Assembly: GCF_018294505.1 (NCBI RefSeq)
Contig: NC_057795.1
Coordinates: 224,987,193-225,051,192, forward strand
Direction: 5' to 3'
From: Triticum aestivum
Taxonomy: Eukaryota; Streptophyta; Magnoliopsida; Poales; Poaceae
DNA: 64,000 nucleotides
Shown: in pieces, positions 38,836 to 50,163 of the stretch
Layout: each line of letters starts with the position of its first letter
Numbering within the stretch: position 1 is the first letter of the stretch
The notes under the pieces: model-generated
Databases searched by the model: none
What the model was told of the DNA's origin: nothing
What the model saw: only the letters and a program-made list of their open reading frames with translations
Made by a program: the position numbers and the translations under genes

Positions 38836-38840
38836 AATAC

Positions 38841-39380
38841 TAGCCCGTGGAGTCCCGTTTTGATGTACGCCACACCCCTCCTGATAAACAGGACCCCTGT
38901 TTCGACCGTAGGAGGTCAAAGAGAAGTCCGTTTCCTCCGTTTTGCGGTACGCCACACCCCTCCCGATCAATAGGACCCTGTTTCGACCATAGGAGGTCAA
39001 AGAGAAGTCCATTTCCTCCATTTTGCGGTACGACACACCCCTCCCGGTGCACAGGATCTCATTTCGACTGTAGCCGGTCGAATAGATGGCCGTTTCCTCC
39101 ATGCTGCGGTATGCCAAGCCTCGTTTCGGCTATTCCGTCCAAGCCGGTTGGTTCCCGATGAACACGACGCATTCTGTTGCCTCCCAATGAACACGATGAC
39201 ATAGTTTCTCCATTCCGACCCAGCCGGTAGGCTTCCGATGAACAGGACATTGTTGCTGCCATCCGTGGCCTCTCCATGTACACGAGCCATGGTCGTACGT
39301 ATGCGCGAGTAGGCATTCGAGACCCTGCCCGTATGTACGTACATACATGTACATGATATAGACGAGACTGCCTGAACAGC
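38841..39380 (+). mobile_element. CACTA-like sequence resumed, with 74-bp tandem repeats
   Basis: The GATGAATAC/TAGCCCGTGGAG unit is rejoined here across the copia insertion. Then about three copies of a 74-77 bp unit (starting near 38865, 38942 and 39019) built on GGTACGCCACACCCCTCCCG, TTTCGACC and AGGTCAAAGAGAAGTCC. Repeat frames such as REGCGVPQNGGNGLLFD are artefacts of the period. The stretch to 39380 has shorter degenerate GATGAACA motifs. Confidence 0.65.
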
Positions 39381-39499
39381 TACCGCTCCTTACTGGGCCA
39401 CAGTTCATCGTGGCAGAAAGACCGATGGACCACTATGTACGTACACATTTGCAACCAGAATGACAGCACTACATAGCTTCGATCAGGTGTGTCCCGACT

Positions 39500-41640
39500 G
39501 GCAGGGAGGATAAGGAGGCACTTCCTTGTGTGTGAAAATGTAGTTGGTGGGCCGAGCCGATAGGGGGAGGATTCTTTTTTTTGCACGTAATAAGGAGGCA
39601 CTTCCTTGGGTGCGAAGATGTAGCTGTTGGGTCCATCTGTCAACCTCACCATGTACAGTCCTCTTCCGATGGCTGTCGTTCATTAGCCATGTTGACCACG
39701 CCACACGGACTGCACCAGGTGGTGAACGATAGTGAGGCAGGGAACAACGCGGAGCCTGGGAACATGCGGAGGGTAGTATGAGGGTTGACTGGTTTGGCTG
39801 TGGTGTGAGGCTTCCATCGCCGCAGAATAATAGGGGGGTGTGTAAGTAGAGGGATAGCTTGGACAGCAAGGAGTAGTAGGGGCAGTGAGGCCTTCGTGGC
39901 AGCACAACCGGCCACGGGAGGCAGGAGCATACGGTGGTTTGGACGGCTGGAGCAAGAAAATCAGAGGTTGAAGAAGCAGGAGGACCGATGGATGTTAACA
40001 ATCCAATGGTCACTGGTGATAGAATTATTTGTTGACTAAGTTGACGAAGCCCTCCTTACGCGTCAACTTAGTAGGGCCACAAGTCAGCCTCCAAATCTGG
40101 TGGGCCCCAACAGTCATGGGGAGCACTCGTTATTTTTCGCTTAATAAGGAGGCACTTCCTTCCATGCCAAGATATAGTTGGTGGGTCCCAGCTGTCATTG
40201 GGAGGTACTTGCTTGCGTGCGGCCATGGACCATGTGGGTCCTAACTGTCAGCCTCTCAGTGTAAATCCCTCTTCCGATGTTGTCATTTGTTGAAATGTTG
40301 ACCACGCCACTCCGAGAACACCAGCGCGATGGACGACGAGGAGACCCAGGAAGGGAATGACCCGGAGGCGGTGAAGCCACATCAGTGGAGGGATGTGGGT
40401 GAGTAGAGGGATGGCTTGGCCAGCGGTGGGAGTAGTAGGGGGCGGTGAGACCTGCACGGCAGCACAGCCGACCACGGGAGGCAGGAGCAGGCGGTCCTGC
40501 TAGCGCTGGGTTTGGCGGCTGGAGCAAGAAGATCAAAGATTGAATAAGCACGACGGCCATTGGATTGACATCCAACGGTTACGTCTCTTGACGTATATAA
40601 TAAGTAAAATAATCTGGCATATGCGTCAACTTAATAGGCCCACAAGTCAGACAATTCCCTATTTTTTTAATAATTTACAGCACATTGTAACTTCTTATAC
40701 AATTTAATGCAATCCTTTTTTTGGCCAGAGCCAGGGATAATAATTTAAACAAAATTTTGCATATTTCGGTGGGGTCCAAACTATTTTTAATACCGAAATG
40801 TCGAGCCAGATTTAAAGTACTTTGAAGATATATTTGAATTAGGTTAAAGCCCAGTAAAATTGGAATGTGAAAATGTTAATAAAATTCCGAAATTATAAAG
40901 TAATTGCCAATTTGTCGTCCGTTTTTTATATTTACAGCCCATTTCATATTTCTTTCAATTTTTGCAGCCGCCTTGAAAGAGTTGTAGCCCATCAGGGCGT
41001 AGAAAAATAAGTAGGCCTGGATTGGGTATTCTTCAGAAAAAACTGGGCTCATTTTCAGAATGGAAAAATAGCTGGGCTAGTGATGTGGTGAACGTAAAAT
41101 ATAAGCCTGGGCTAGACGGGCCACCACCCAGTTGAAACCCAGCTCCGTCTCAACAATAACAAAAAATACTACTCGAGCAGCTACGTCGCAGGTGTCAGCC
41201 TATCTTGTGCTATTCTCTTGTCTATTGACTATATATGTTGACAATATTATGGGTCCCAGATGTCAGGAAACCACTAGGAAGAAGCATTTTCTTTTTCTAT
41301 ACATTGACAATGGAGAATATAAAAAATGAGTAACTTGCTTGCGTACGGCCATGGACATGATGGGTCCCTACTATCATCCTCTCCACGTACAACCCTCTCC
41401 TGATTCCTCTTGTTTGTTGACCATGTTAACAATGCGAGAGGGCAACACCGCGGCGAGCACACCAAAGCGCGCAGAGGACGACGGCAAGGCCTCGGACGAC
41501 GGTGTTAACGATTTAGGAGACGATGGGGCGGTGATGCATGCGCTAAGGCGCAGCCAGCCATGGCAGGCGGAAGCAGGCGGCCCGGCTGGCGCTGGTTTGG
41601 TTTTGGCGGCTGGAGGAAGACGAGACTGAAGAAACACGAC
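39500..41640 (+). repeat. Three diverged copies of a 0.3-0.45 kb module
   Basis: Modules at about 39587-40015, 40140-40590 and 41325-41640 share TAAGGAGGCACTTCCTT (first two, and again near 39508), GTACGGCCATGGAC, ATGTTGACCACGCCAC, CCACGGGAGGCAGGAGCA and GGCGGCTGGAGCAAGA in the same order. They are GC-rich compared with the AT-rich spacers. None holds a protein frame conserved between copies. They may be the interior of the CACTA-like element or a separate DNA element. The spacer at 40600-41130 is AT-rich and shows nothing else. Confidence 0.7.
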
Positions 41641-41783
41641 AAACTGTAAAAGCAGCAAGAGTACTTAACAACCTTAACTGAAATCAGCAGGGGCACTTAA
41701 CAACCATAGCTGAAAGTAGTATGAATACTTATACAGGTTCAACCATACAAAGCACACCTCAAACAGTGCTACTTTTCCTAAAG

Positions 41784-43290
41784 TTAACCAAGGGTGAGGC
41801 CACCAAAGCCCCAGGAGAAAGCCAAGATGCCACCCCATGCATCCACAACCTTCTGAAAGCGGCTGCATCTCGCAATGTGGTCAATAAACAGGATATTCGC
41901 TTTAGAGCCATGGAAAAGCATGAGCACAACCTTCTGTCCGATTCTCCAAGATGGACGGGCCTTTATTATTTGAGACCACCGATGAATAAGTATATTTTCA
42001 CCTCCAACGGGAATAGAGTAGGTCGACATAAACATCATGTTGTGACCAAGCCCAAGTCTGACCCGGCCATGGTCAGGCATCTGTATAGGAAAAATAGAAC
42101 TTGGCCGTTTTTGTTTCAAGAAGATCACAGCTGTAAAACCGTGTATAAGGAAGAGTTTATGAACAACATATATAACAGAAAATAGCTCGTACCATAAGTT
42201 TCTCGACACAGTTGGACCTGTTCAATGTGTGCAGCAGTGGCACACATATCCCACATGGCCTTCCACCATTGAAATGCCCCACAAGGACCTCCAGACGATC
42301 AATAAAGTGTAGGAACTTGTGGATGTCGTCCAAGTCAACTTCAGTGCCATCAGTAACAATTGAGTTCTTATAGAATAACAAACGAGTAGCGTGTTTAACT
42401 TTGAAATAAGCTACATGTATCACCAACTATAAGAAATATTAGTTAGAAGTAGCATCTTTGAGAGAGAAGGGAATCACAAATCGTTGCTTCTTCTAAAGTT
42501 AAATTGTGATTATTTAGATAGAATAGGTGGATTAAGAAGTAATCGAGGCAACAAGCAAGAACTAGATACAAAACTAACATGGATGAACTACTGGAACGAC
42601 GTCAGGGTGGAATATCAGAGTGAAGATGAGACCAGGTTTTGCTATTTCCATCAACATACATGCGCCAACTTTCAGTCTGTAACACGTGAGAAAGTTTATC
42701 GAAGTTCGGCCATAAAAAAAGCAGCGATCTTCTTGGTTCATGAATCCAACTCAGAACTTATATCCATGACCACTAAACTGGTGTATTCAGTTATGGCAAG
42801 GCCGACCATCTTGAGTACATGTGTTCTAGCAAATCAAGGAATGCACTGCAGGAAAAATAATATGAGAACACAATGTATTCGCTATCCAAATGTAGAAATA
42901 ATTTCCACCTTCATGTCAGTGTTGACCATGGTACTAGTACCTTTTATCCAAATATAGCAATCCAAATTTCCAAATTAGTTGACAACATGTTCAAAACCCC
43001 CCACCCTCCCGGATAGAAAAGAGGATTCTAGGAACATACTATGCACGTATTAAAATCCTTTGTTAGGATGAGAAGGAACAAGTGTGGCGTCTCATCGAGG
43101 GTGCAGAAACCTGTAGGGTCCTCGTACTTTGGGCACTGCAAATGAAACACACTAGATTCAGTAGGTAGAAAAATGCATCAACGACGGCGGTTGCCATCGT
43201 ATGATTACCCACGACCAAGGGACTTGGATTTATAGGGGATGTATGAAGAATTTCTACCTTGTTCTCCATGAGAAAACCCTATGCAAACGC
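41784..43290 (-). pseudogene. B3-domain-like gene relic B, spliced, minus strand
   Basis: Exons are readable on the minus strand. A possible start ATG GAG AAC AAG followed by GTAGAA lies near 43270. An exon from 43139 follows TTTCATTTGCAG and reads CPKYEDPTGFCTLDETPHLF. Another exon (about 42425-42188) reads HKFLHFIDRLEVLVGHFNGG up to CVEKLM and a donor ATG/GTACGAG. A last exon (about 42107-41784) after CTATACAG reads PDHGRVRLGLGHNMMF and W(S)...SWRIGQKVVLMLFHG, then TAA. The last exon resembles the second half of a plant B3 DNA-binding domain (Trp, then Gly-x-x-Val). Exons between 42960 and 42480 are not clear and the second exon runs quickly to a stop, so I treat it as broken. Neighbour 44107-46734 is a paralogue. 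B3 is inference. Confidence 0.5.
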
Positions 43291-43620
43291 CGAGAGGGGA
43301 TTTTCTCTGAACAAGCAGACGAGGGAGAAGGGGATTCAGGCCCAGTGAGAGAGGGAGCTTTCTCTGAACAAGAAGACGAGGGAGAAGGGGATTCCGGCCC
43401 AGTGAAATATTGTTGCTTCGTCTGTCTAGCTTACTACTAAAGCTGGAAAGGTGGGGGGTTTTGTGATTTGACGGCTCATTGGGAATTACTGCGGCGCTAT
43501 GACTGGGGTGAGTCTATTGTGCAGTTGTGCACTCTAATTTGGTGCATGGCACGTGGACCCCGTTGTCGGATTCCCCACATATCAGTGAAAGAAAGTAGAA
43601 AGGCAGGAGTAACTAGTTAC
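43291..43620 (-). repeat. Upstream block of relic B, first of three related blocks
   Basis: Contains a 57-bp direct repeat (TCTCTGAACAAG at 43304 and 43361) and the conserved stretch GCTGGAAAGGTGGGGG, TTTTGTGATTTGA and GGCTCATTGGGAA. The same stretch lies upstream of relic A (about 47030-47090) and, more diverged, near 48910-48950. It is probably the duplicated 5' flank of a gene family. Confidence 0.65.
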
Positions 43621-43648
43621 ACATAAATATATTTTTGACAGAGAGATA

Positions 43649-43700
43649 CTCCCTCTGCAAAGAAATATAAAAATATTTTATATCACAACTTTATACATTA
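43649..43700. mobile_element. Stowaway-like MITE fragment
   Basis: CTCCCTCTGCAAAGAAATAT, preceded by TA, matches one end of a Triticeae Stowaway (Tc1/mariner) MITE. The opposite end is not seen, so it is a fragment. Confidence 0.6.
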
Positions 43701-44106
43701 GAAAAACAAGGGGCATATATATAACATAATATGGGGGTTCAACTGAGAATACAATACTCAGGCTGGCTCGCGGTTCTGGACTTTGGGCCACAGGCGATGG
43801 GCCTACATGTTTGACAGCCCATGTGTTCTACCTCAACGCATTTCATATTGCATGTGATCGGTACGGCACAGGTTTTAGATGTTGTCGCAAGGCGAATACA
43901 GAAAACTAAAGAAAACACGGAAGCTGTTATAACGAAATCGAGTGACAGTTCCTAACCAGCAATCAAAGTTGCAATTCTATCAATGATATCCTATGTGATA
44001 AATCATATTGTAGTACTACTTATACACACAGGTCACTTGTTTCACCATGACATATTATTACATCAAAATCTCTCGTAGGATAGATTAGTTCGGCAGTTGT
44101 GTGCTG

Positions 44107-46734
44107 CTACTGAAGAATTTCAAAGTTGACTTGGACCAGCTCTCCTTGCTGAGAAAGTTCAATTTTGACATCATCCCCTACCGCAAGATTTGATTTAGAT
44201 TTGAACCTTGACCATGCTTTAGCATCAACCATCATGCGACCATCCTTTGTGCTTACGGTATATTGAGAAGGTTCATTCACACCAAAACTGTGCATGGTAA
44301 GAGAAACTTGGCCACAGTCGCCCAGATTGTTGAACGACTCCCTCTTTGCTCAAGGAATTCTCTGTTTGCAAACAAGAAGACATACACAAAAAGTTAGATC
44401 AACACAGTGAATCATGTGAAACAACATGGAAAGAAAAAAGAACAAAGCACTTGGGAAGCTAATGCTTAACAAGAAGGTGGAGATGTCGGTTTTTGTAAGG
44501 ACTTTGGTATATGCAGTGCAAATTGTAGCCCAGTCTATTGCCGGTGCAACTGCTGGTTCTGTTGCCACTGCACAGGCTGGAGTAGATGCAAGTGCAACTT
44601 CAAGTGTTGGTGCAGGCGCCGGAGCCATTGCTGGTGCACGTGCCAGTGCGACTAGTAGTGCCGCTGCTACTACCGAAGGTGGTGCTCCTTGTGGAGCTGG
44701 TGCCGGTGTCGGAGCAGGGGCCGGTGTCGATGCACAATCCTCCGGTAGATCAGCCTAATCCGCTGACACTGTCAGTGCCCAATCCTCAGGTGGATCAGAC
44801 TGAGCTGCTACCGCTGTCTGTGCTAGAGCAAGAACCGTCAGAGAAGGTGCCCGTGCTCGATCCGTTGCTGAAGGTGGTACCGATGTGCGAGACAGCAGCG
44901 ATCGTCTCAGGTCTGCTATGATCAGCTTTCTAACATCACTAGGCTATGTGACCTTGATCCGATATTTTTCTTCGTTTCTTTTAAATGCGAGAAGGACTAA
45001 TTGTGGTGTGTTTGTTAAACCAAACTGCAGTTCATCATAGGGCTTCAGACTGTACTCAGACAACAGACTGATCCAATTCTGTCCAGTAACATAAGTGATG
45101 GACAGTGCCTTCATTACTAACACGGCATAAGAAGTGAAACCTGCAAAAATAACCATCATAGAGCAAACCAAACGGTTTATTCTGTGATAAATGTCACATG
45201 GCAAAACCTGCATCGTAAGATTGTAGCAAAAGTAAGAAAACATGACATTAAATCAATAAGATTTAGACAGTAAATCAATAAGATTTAGTTGATCTGCACG
45301 AGTGAATCCTTACATGGAAATCACTATTTCATGTTGAAAACAGAAGATTGATCGTCCAATTACGCGTGGCATGCAGGGCCCACGCTTACTCCCACAAGCA
45401 GGACAGTCCAAAGGTCCTGAAAAATCATATGGACTAAACATCCATGGGACTGGAAATCCTAGTGGGTGTGATAAACCCTGCAATGTATACAGATATTGGT
45501 GTGTAACCATAATTGATAAACCGTCCTCACAAAAAAGATGATCTGGATACTTCAAAATATACAGACTAAACTGAGTTGACAGACATTAACATAGACTATT
45601 CTTAGGACTGACCAGACAACAAAAGCGCTAGTACTAAACAATACATGGTTCACACACACAAATCAAGTACTGAACAATAGTACTTACTACAGACAAGCAA
45701 AGTTGCACTAATTAAAGTCTGCAGACTATTTCTTGCCACCGACCTATGGGACGTGCCCCGCATAACTGAGTAGGCCATGGACTTCGTGAGAGAGGCCTAC
45801 TAGCACCATCACCATCTCGTAAACCTTGGAGAACCTAATAGAGTGGTCTTTCCACTCATAAACATGACGATGAAGACAGTCCGCATCAGATTTGTTGGGA
45901 AGCTTTACAAGAACCACACCCTTTGTAATCGAAGGCACATCCAGGAAATTGTTGTGGTCAAGTACGCCCTCAAGAACACGCCTGACAACAATGCTACTGG
46001 ACACACTAGTTCAGGACATGTGGCGAGAAGGACACAACAGCTGGATAATTTAGCAGTAGAACTCATCCTCAGGTCTTCCAGCTCACATGGCATGACTTTA
46101 AGAACTTTATCTCCACCACGGAGCTGGTTATAATTCAAACATAAACTAAATATTTATTACTACCTCTGTTCAGAAATATAAGATGATTTTCAATATTTTA
46201 CTCCATATAAGACTACATATACGCACAGAAATGAGTAAACAAAGACACTAGAACATGTCATCAAAGGCATGAGAGCAGAGGGATTACTTGCAATATCCAT
46301 GACACAAGTTACTAAGGCTAATATAATCTCTTCAAAGGTGGCATTGATGTTCATAAAGTAGTTGAAAGTAAACTATAAGAAATTAGTGTCAACCTCTCAC
46401 ATGTTTTGGTCAAAAGAGGAATTTAGAAGCGTCATTTGGCACACAAAAATCACATGCTAGATCACACAGAAAGTTGTAATACTACTAATAGTACTGCGTG
46501 TTAGATGAAAAAACACGATCAAGATCGAGAATAAGATCATCAAGAAAAGATATTACCTGTACATTGCTTAATGATGGATCCTGGAGAGATCGAGGGGGGC
46601 TTGGACAGGGCGATGACCTTGAGCTTGTCCGCGGTAGTCTCGACGAGGTGCTTGCGCTTCTTCATACCATGAGCCTCTATGGTTTTGGACAGAGCTATGG
46701 TAGACATCACTTCGGCCGGTGCTCCAAGGTCCAT
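44107..46734 (-). pseudogene. B3-domain-like gene relic A, spliced, minus strand
   Basis: Exon 1, 46734-46557: MDLGAPAEVMSTIALSKTIE to KQCTG, then donor GTAATA. Exon 2, about 46137-45747: GGDKVLKVMPCELEDLRMSS, a frameshift near 45975, then VPSITKGVVLVKLPNKSDAD and a TAG at 45759-45761. Exon 3, about 45555-45316: YPDHLFCEDGLSIMV, with two CxxC-type cysteines, then donor GTAAGG. Exon 4 from 45140 after TTTTTGCAG: WISLLSEYSLKPYDELQFGL and TNTPQLVLL, TAG at 44944-44946, then an Ala/Pro-rich linker with another stop at 44755-44757. Exon 5 ends at 44107: GRMMVDAKAWSRF and LAVGDDVKIEL. Trp followed by L-x-x-G-D-x-V suggests a B3-like DNA-binding domain, seen twice. The stops and the frameshift make it a relic; the exact exon ends are my reading. 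Confidence 0.5.
46160..46255. mobile_element. Stowaway-like MITE fragment in an intron of relic A
   Basis: CTACCTCTGTTCAGAAATAT, then ACTCCATATAAGACTACATA and ATGAGTAAACAAAGACACTA, resemble one half of a Triticeae Stowaway of the Thalos/Athos kind. The other terminus is missing. Confidence 0.6.
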
Positions 46735-46869
46735 CTAGAAACTGTCAAATAGAAATTAAAGAAAAGAAACCATAATCACAAACCTAGAAGAAGAACAGAG
46801 AGGGAGTTATAGGATCAGTTTCGGGGTTGTAAGACCGGGCCTTGGCCAGAATCAACACCATTGATGCAC

Positions 46870-47150
46870 TCACCGTTCCTTCTATGGGAGAGAAAAACAA
46901 TGGCAGAAGCAAGTCGAGGTTTTCTTGAAGAAATGAGGAACAAGATGAGGGAGAAGCGAGTTGGGGTTTTCTTCAAGAGAGGAAGCTAAGGGAGAAGAGT
47001 GAAGTGATGGTTGCTTCGTCCGTCCAACTTACTGCTGGAAAGGTGGGGGTTTTGTGATTTGATGGCTCATTGGGAAGTACTGCGACGCTTCGATCGGGCT
47101 AGTGGACCACGATGCTGGCTATCCCACACGTCGGCGAAAGTGAGTAGCAA
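46870..47150 (-). repeat. Upstream block of relic A, second of three related blocks
   Basis: Matches the block at 43291-43620 in order: TGCTTCGTCCGTC, CTTACT, GCTGGAAAGGTGGGGG, TTTTGTGATTTGATGGCTCA, AAGTACTGCG. It is followed by a diverged CCCACACGTCGGCGAAAGTGAG against CCCACATATCAGTGAAAGAAAG. Same orientation and same distance upstream of a minus-strand relic. Confidence 0.65.
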
Positions 47151-47564
47151 GGTTCCCGACGACCGTCGAGGAGGATCTGCACGGTAGAGCTTGTCCACTG
47201 TTTCTGAAGAAAAAAATGGTTACAGCAAGCGTTTCCACTCTTATGATGGAGGAGTGCGGAACATTGTAGCCACTTGAACTTACACAATGCTCCTTCTACT
47301 AGGCATGTGCAGTGGTTCATATTTCAGTAGTACTACATAATCTTCTTGCTAGTGTAGTAAGATATGACGACAACAAATGATGTTGTGCGTACGTCAACTA
47401 TATGAACAGTAATGCAACATAGTACCCCCCCCCTTTTGCTTTCCCGGTCGAGAATGAACGGTGAGATCAATGTTAACAGGACTAGGTCTGTAGCAGACGA
47501 AGAGTATGGTGCCACAGTACTCCACAGAACATGAACCATATGAAGCACAAATCAGTGTTAGCCA

Positions 47565-47772
47565 GGGTGTATGATGGGTGCATGGTATGGGAGCAAAAGT
47601 TCCCTTCTTGAGCCACTTTTGGGAGTTTGGTAGAGTGCATCAAGGGTGCATGAGTCCACACTAGTAGGTTAACACAAATACACTAGGAGCATGCATGAAG
47701 AGGGGTGCTGAGATGAGCGTGCACGAAGAGGGAACAACTATATTGAGATGAGAATGCAACCAAACACACCCA
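47565..47772. mobile_element. Possible small MITE
   Basis: The left end GGGTGTATGATGGGTGCAT and the inverted right end GGGTGTGTTTGGTTGCAT match at 14 of 18 positions. The ACCAAACACACCC ending is common in grass hAT or Harbinger MITEs. I see no clear target duplication, so the call is tentative. Confidence 0.4.
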
Positions 47773-47863
47773 CATGCTTTTTGCTACAATGACTGATCTG
47801 CATCGTCTCAGTTTGATCCATCGGCCATGTTGCCCCCAGATATGGACATGCCCATGCAGAGGA

Positions 47864-48589
47864 TGCCTAAACACCACCTAAGTCCCTCTGCTTCTCGAGG
47901 CGCATGACGTTGGTGATGCAGGCTGCCACCGCCCCGCAGAGCCTGCTCTTGATCGACGGGAGCCAGCTTGTCAAAGACGGCGTCCAATGCCACAAGTGGA
48001 TTCCAATGATGGATCCCTGAGAGGATTTACCTGGCAAGAGGGATGGTAGCCCGCAACCCCTCCTTGTCCAGCTCCCCAACACCATCACGCGGAGACGGCT
48101 CAGCTCCTCAGAGGTATAGGTGAAGAAGGAGACCAGGTCTGGAAGTCGCCGCTCGTTGAAGTCGACGGGGTGGTCGAACAGGTTTAGCCCGATGACTGAC
48201 ACGGTCGCGCTGGCATGACAGTAGGCATCACGCACCCGCAACACATGTGTGGCAACATGGTCGACCAAGTGGCTCAGGCGATCCTGGACCTCGTCACGAT
48301 CTGCCCAGATGTGCTCCAACCGGCTCGCCTGACCTCTTATCATATCTCCCGCTTTCTACAGCAACACCGAGGACACCTCGAGCATCTTTGTGGTGGACGC
48401 GTGCCGCTTTTGAAGCTCCGTGAACTCCCACACATAAAGGAGGAGCATGCCACTCCTCTCCACCTTGAGCTCATGGAGCTCCACGTCCTTGGCCCTGAGC
48501 TCCGCATCCTTGGCCTGGAGCTCCGGTGTCAGGCGCCTCACCTCAGACTCTGTGATCTGGTGCCCCACCATGGAACCAGGTAAAAGCAA
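47864..48589 (-). pseudogene. Coiled-coil protein relic, minus strand
   Basis: One minus-strand frame of about 240 codons, with a single in-frame TAG at 48354-48356. Before the stop: a heptad-like charged stretch (LQAKDAELRAKDVELHELKV). After it: RLEHIWADRDEVQDRLSHLV, GLNLFDHPVDF and LPDLVSFFTYTSEELSRLRV. I do not recognise the family with certainty. The helical heptads recall the accessory coiled-coil proteins of Tat-like gypsy elements. A conserved upstream block (48880-49000) precedes it as for relics A and B. It might be a truncated retroelement gene or a family member. Confidence 0.45.
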
Positions 48590-48879
48590 TGGGGATAGGA
48601 AGCAATGGGGGTGAAACGGCTAAAAAGCAATGCAATCTACGGGAAGGTGGAGGGAGCCAACCGAGGAGAGGGTGAATCTTTTGATTTTCACCATGGGAAA
48701 ACACCAGTCGACGATTTTTCACATCAGGGAGCAGTTGGTTTTACAGGCAGAGTCATTATGATAAAAGCTGGCGCGCCTGCTCCCATCAATCAAAAAATAA
48801 AAATCCTGTCACACCTAAAAAATGGTGAAAAACAAATGTGGCGGCGGCCTAGCTAATCGGTCGCACTATCCCAACTAGC

Positions 48880-49100
48880 TAGCCACCGTGCTTCACTGAT
48901 GTACTCGGCGGGAAAGGTGGTCTTTCTGATTTGATGATCCATTTACTTGCTTCGGCGCTACGACCAAGGAGGACCCAGAAAACACGTGGTAGGGCGTCCC
49001 ATGTCTCAGCAAGGAAGAAAATATGCGTTCACCACCCGGGAGGACCCCGAAACCGCACGGTAGGGTGTGCCACGTCTCGTCTCGGAGAAAAATGTGTGAG
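48880..49100 (-). repeat. Third upstream block, with a short tandem repeat
   Basis: GGCGGGAAAGGTGGTCTTTC, TGATTTGATGATCCATTTAC and CTTCGGCGCTACGACC are a diverged copy of the blocks at 43291-43620 and 46870-47150. Bases about 48966-49090 hold two diverged 70-bp units (GGAGGACCCAGAAAACACGT and GGAGGACCCCGAAACCGCAC, each followed by GGTAGGG(C/T)GT). Confidence 0.5.
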
Positions 49101-49985
49101 TAAAAATATATTGTACCAGATGTACTACCTATGGTTCGACCTCGGGACCCCGCCAGCTGGTCGAAAATACCCCACTAGCCACACAACTTTATCATGCTAA
49201 CGTGGCATGGAGGATAGGTGTGGTTAGCTCCGTCTCGACCAGCCACACCGTCTCTTGTTCTAGGTGATTCCTCTATTTTCCAAGCATTTATTTTTATTTA
49301 TAATAACACCATGGCAAGCTCGCGCCGCTCTTCGTGTGTGCCCGTGCATCTAAAGGAGACGATGGAGAGGAAGAGAGATCGCAGACATGGGACCCACCAG
49401 TAAGTGAGTCAACGGTCAAGCACGTGTTGACGAGCCACTCACTCTACTCCACTCAACATAGTACTGTATAAAATCAAGTTATTATGGGACAAATGCAAGA
49501 ACCGTTGCTGTTTCAGGCTATTGACTTACGCTTTGTAGTCCAGGTTGCCACTTAGAATCTCGTCTTTCAGATTTGTTAGTTTTAGGTCCAAATTTGATCA
49601 ATGACAAGTGGGTATGTGTTGTTCCGATATTTCAGTGTAGGATGTTTCTTTCAAAGAACTTTGCACGGTTAGACAAGTAATGGCACGAGTTACATTTATT
49701 TTGCAAGTTTAGGAGAAAAAATGACAGCGGCATAGAATATCACATCCACCTTGCTGTTTGGATGGTATGGTGATATGAGTTTTTATGTCGCTCGAACTGA
49801 GATCCAATGGCTTGGGAGTAGTCTTTGTAATTATGCACAATTTCCAAACTCTCCATGGTTTTTTTGCAAATAAAACATCCAGGCCTCGTGTGTGCCGCTG
49901 CATCTTGGATCCAACGGCTCCTAGTTGCTCACATTAGGTGCTCCCCGTAGCTTAATTAGCTGCTACGGTGATACGAGCATCTAGG
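49101..49985. other. Unassigned sequence
   Basis: About 0.9 kb with no supported gene, long repeat or transposon terminus. It becomes abruptly GC-rich after about 49985, where retroelement-derived coding sequence begins. Confidence 0.5.
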
Positions 49986-50163
49986 AATGTGCCCTTCAGC
50001 GCCGCTAGTTCCAGGTCCTTCTGCCTCCCCCGATGTCTTGGAGCGTGCCCTTTCCGAGATGGCCCAGATACGAGAAGACCTCTAGGGCACCGACTCCCAT
50101 CTAGTAGCCGAGCGTCTAGAGCTGGTTTTCGGCTGGCTTCACTCTGACGCCTCTGTCCGAGCG

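Noticed and set aside
38821..39344. Minus-strand frames such as REGCGVPQNGGNGLLFD
   Set aside because: They are translations of the 74-bp tandem repeat and do not continue into unique sequence.
42484..42957. Plus-strand 157-codon open frame
   Set aside because: It lies opposite the introns of relic B, has no recognisable motif and no support from neighbours.
44426..44921. Plus-strand Ala/Gly-rich frames (AGAGVGAGAGV)
   Set aside because: They are the shadow of the minus-strand Ala/Pro-rich linker of relic A, which is better supported by flanking exons.
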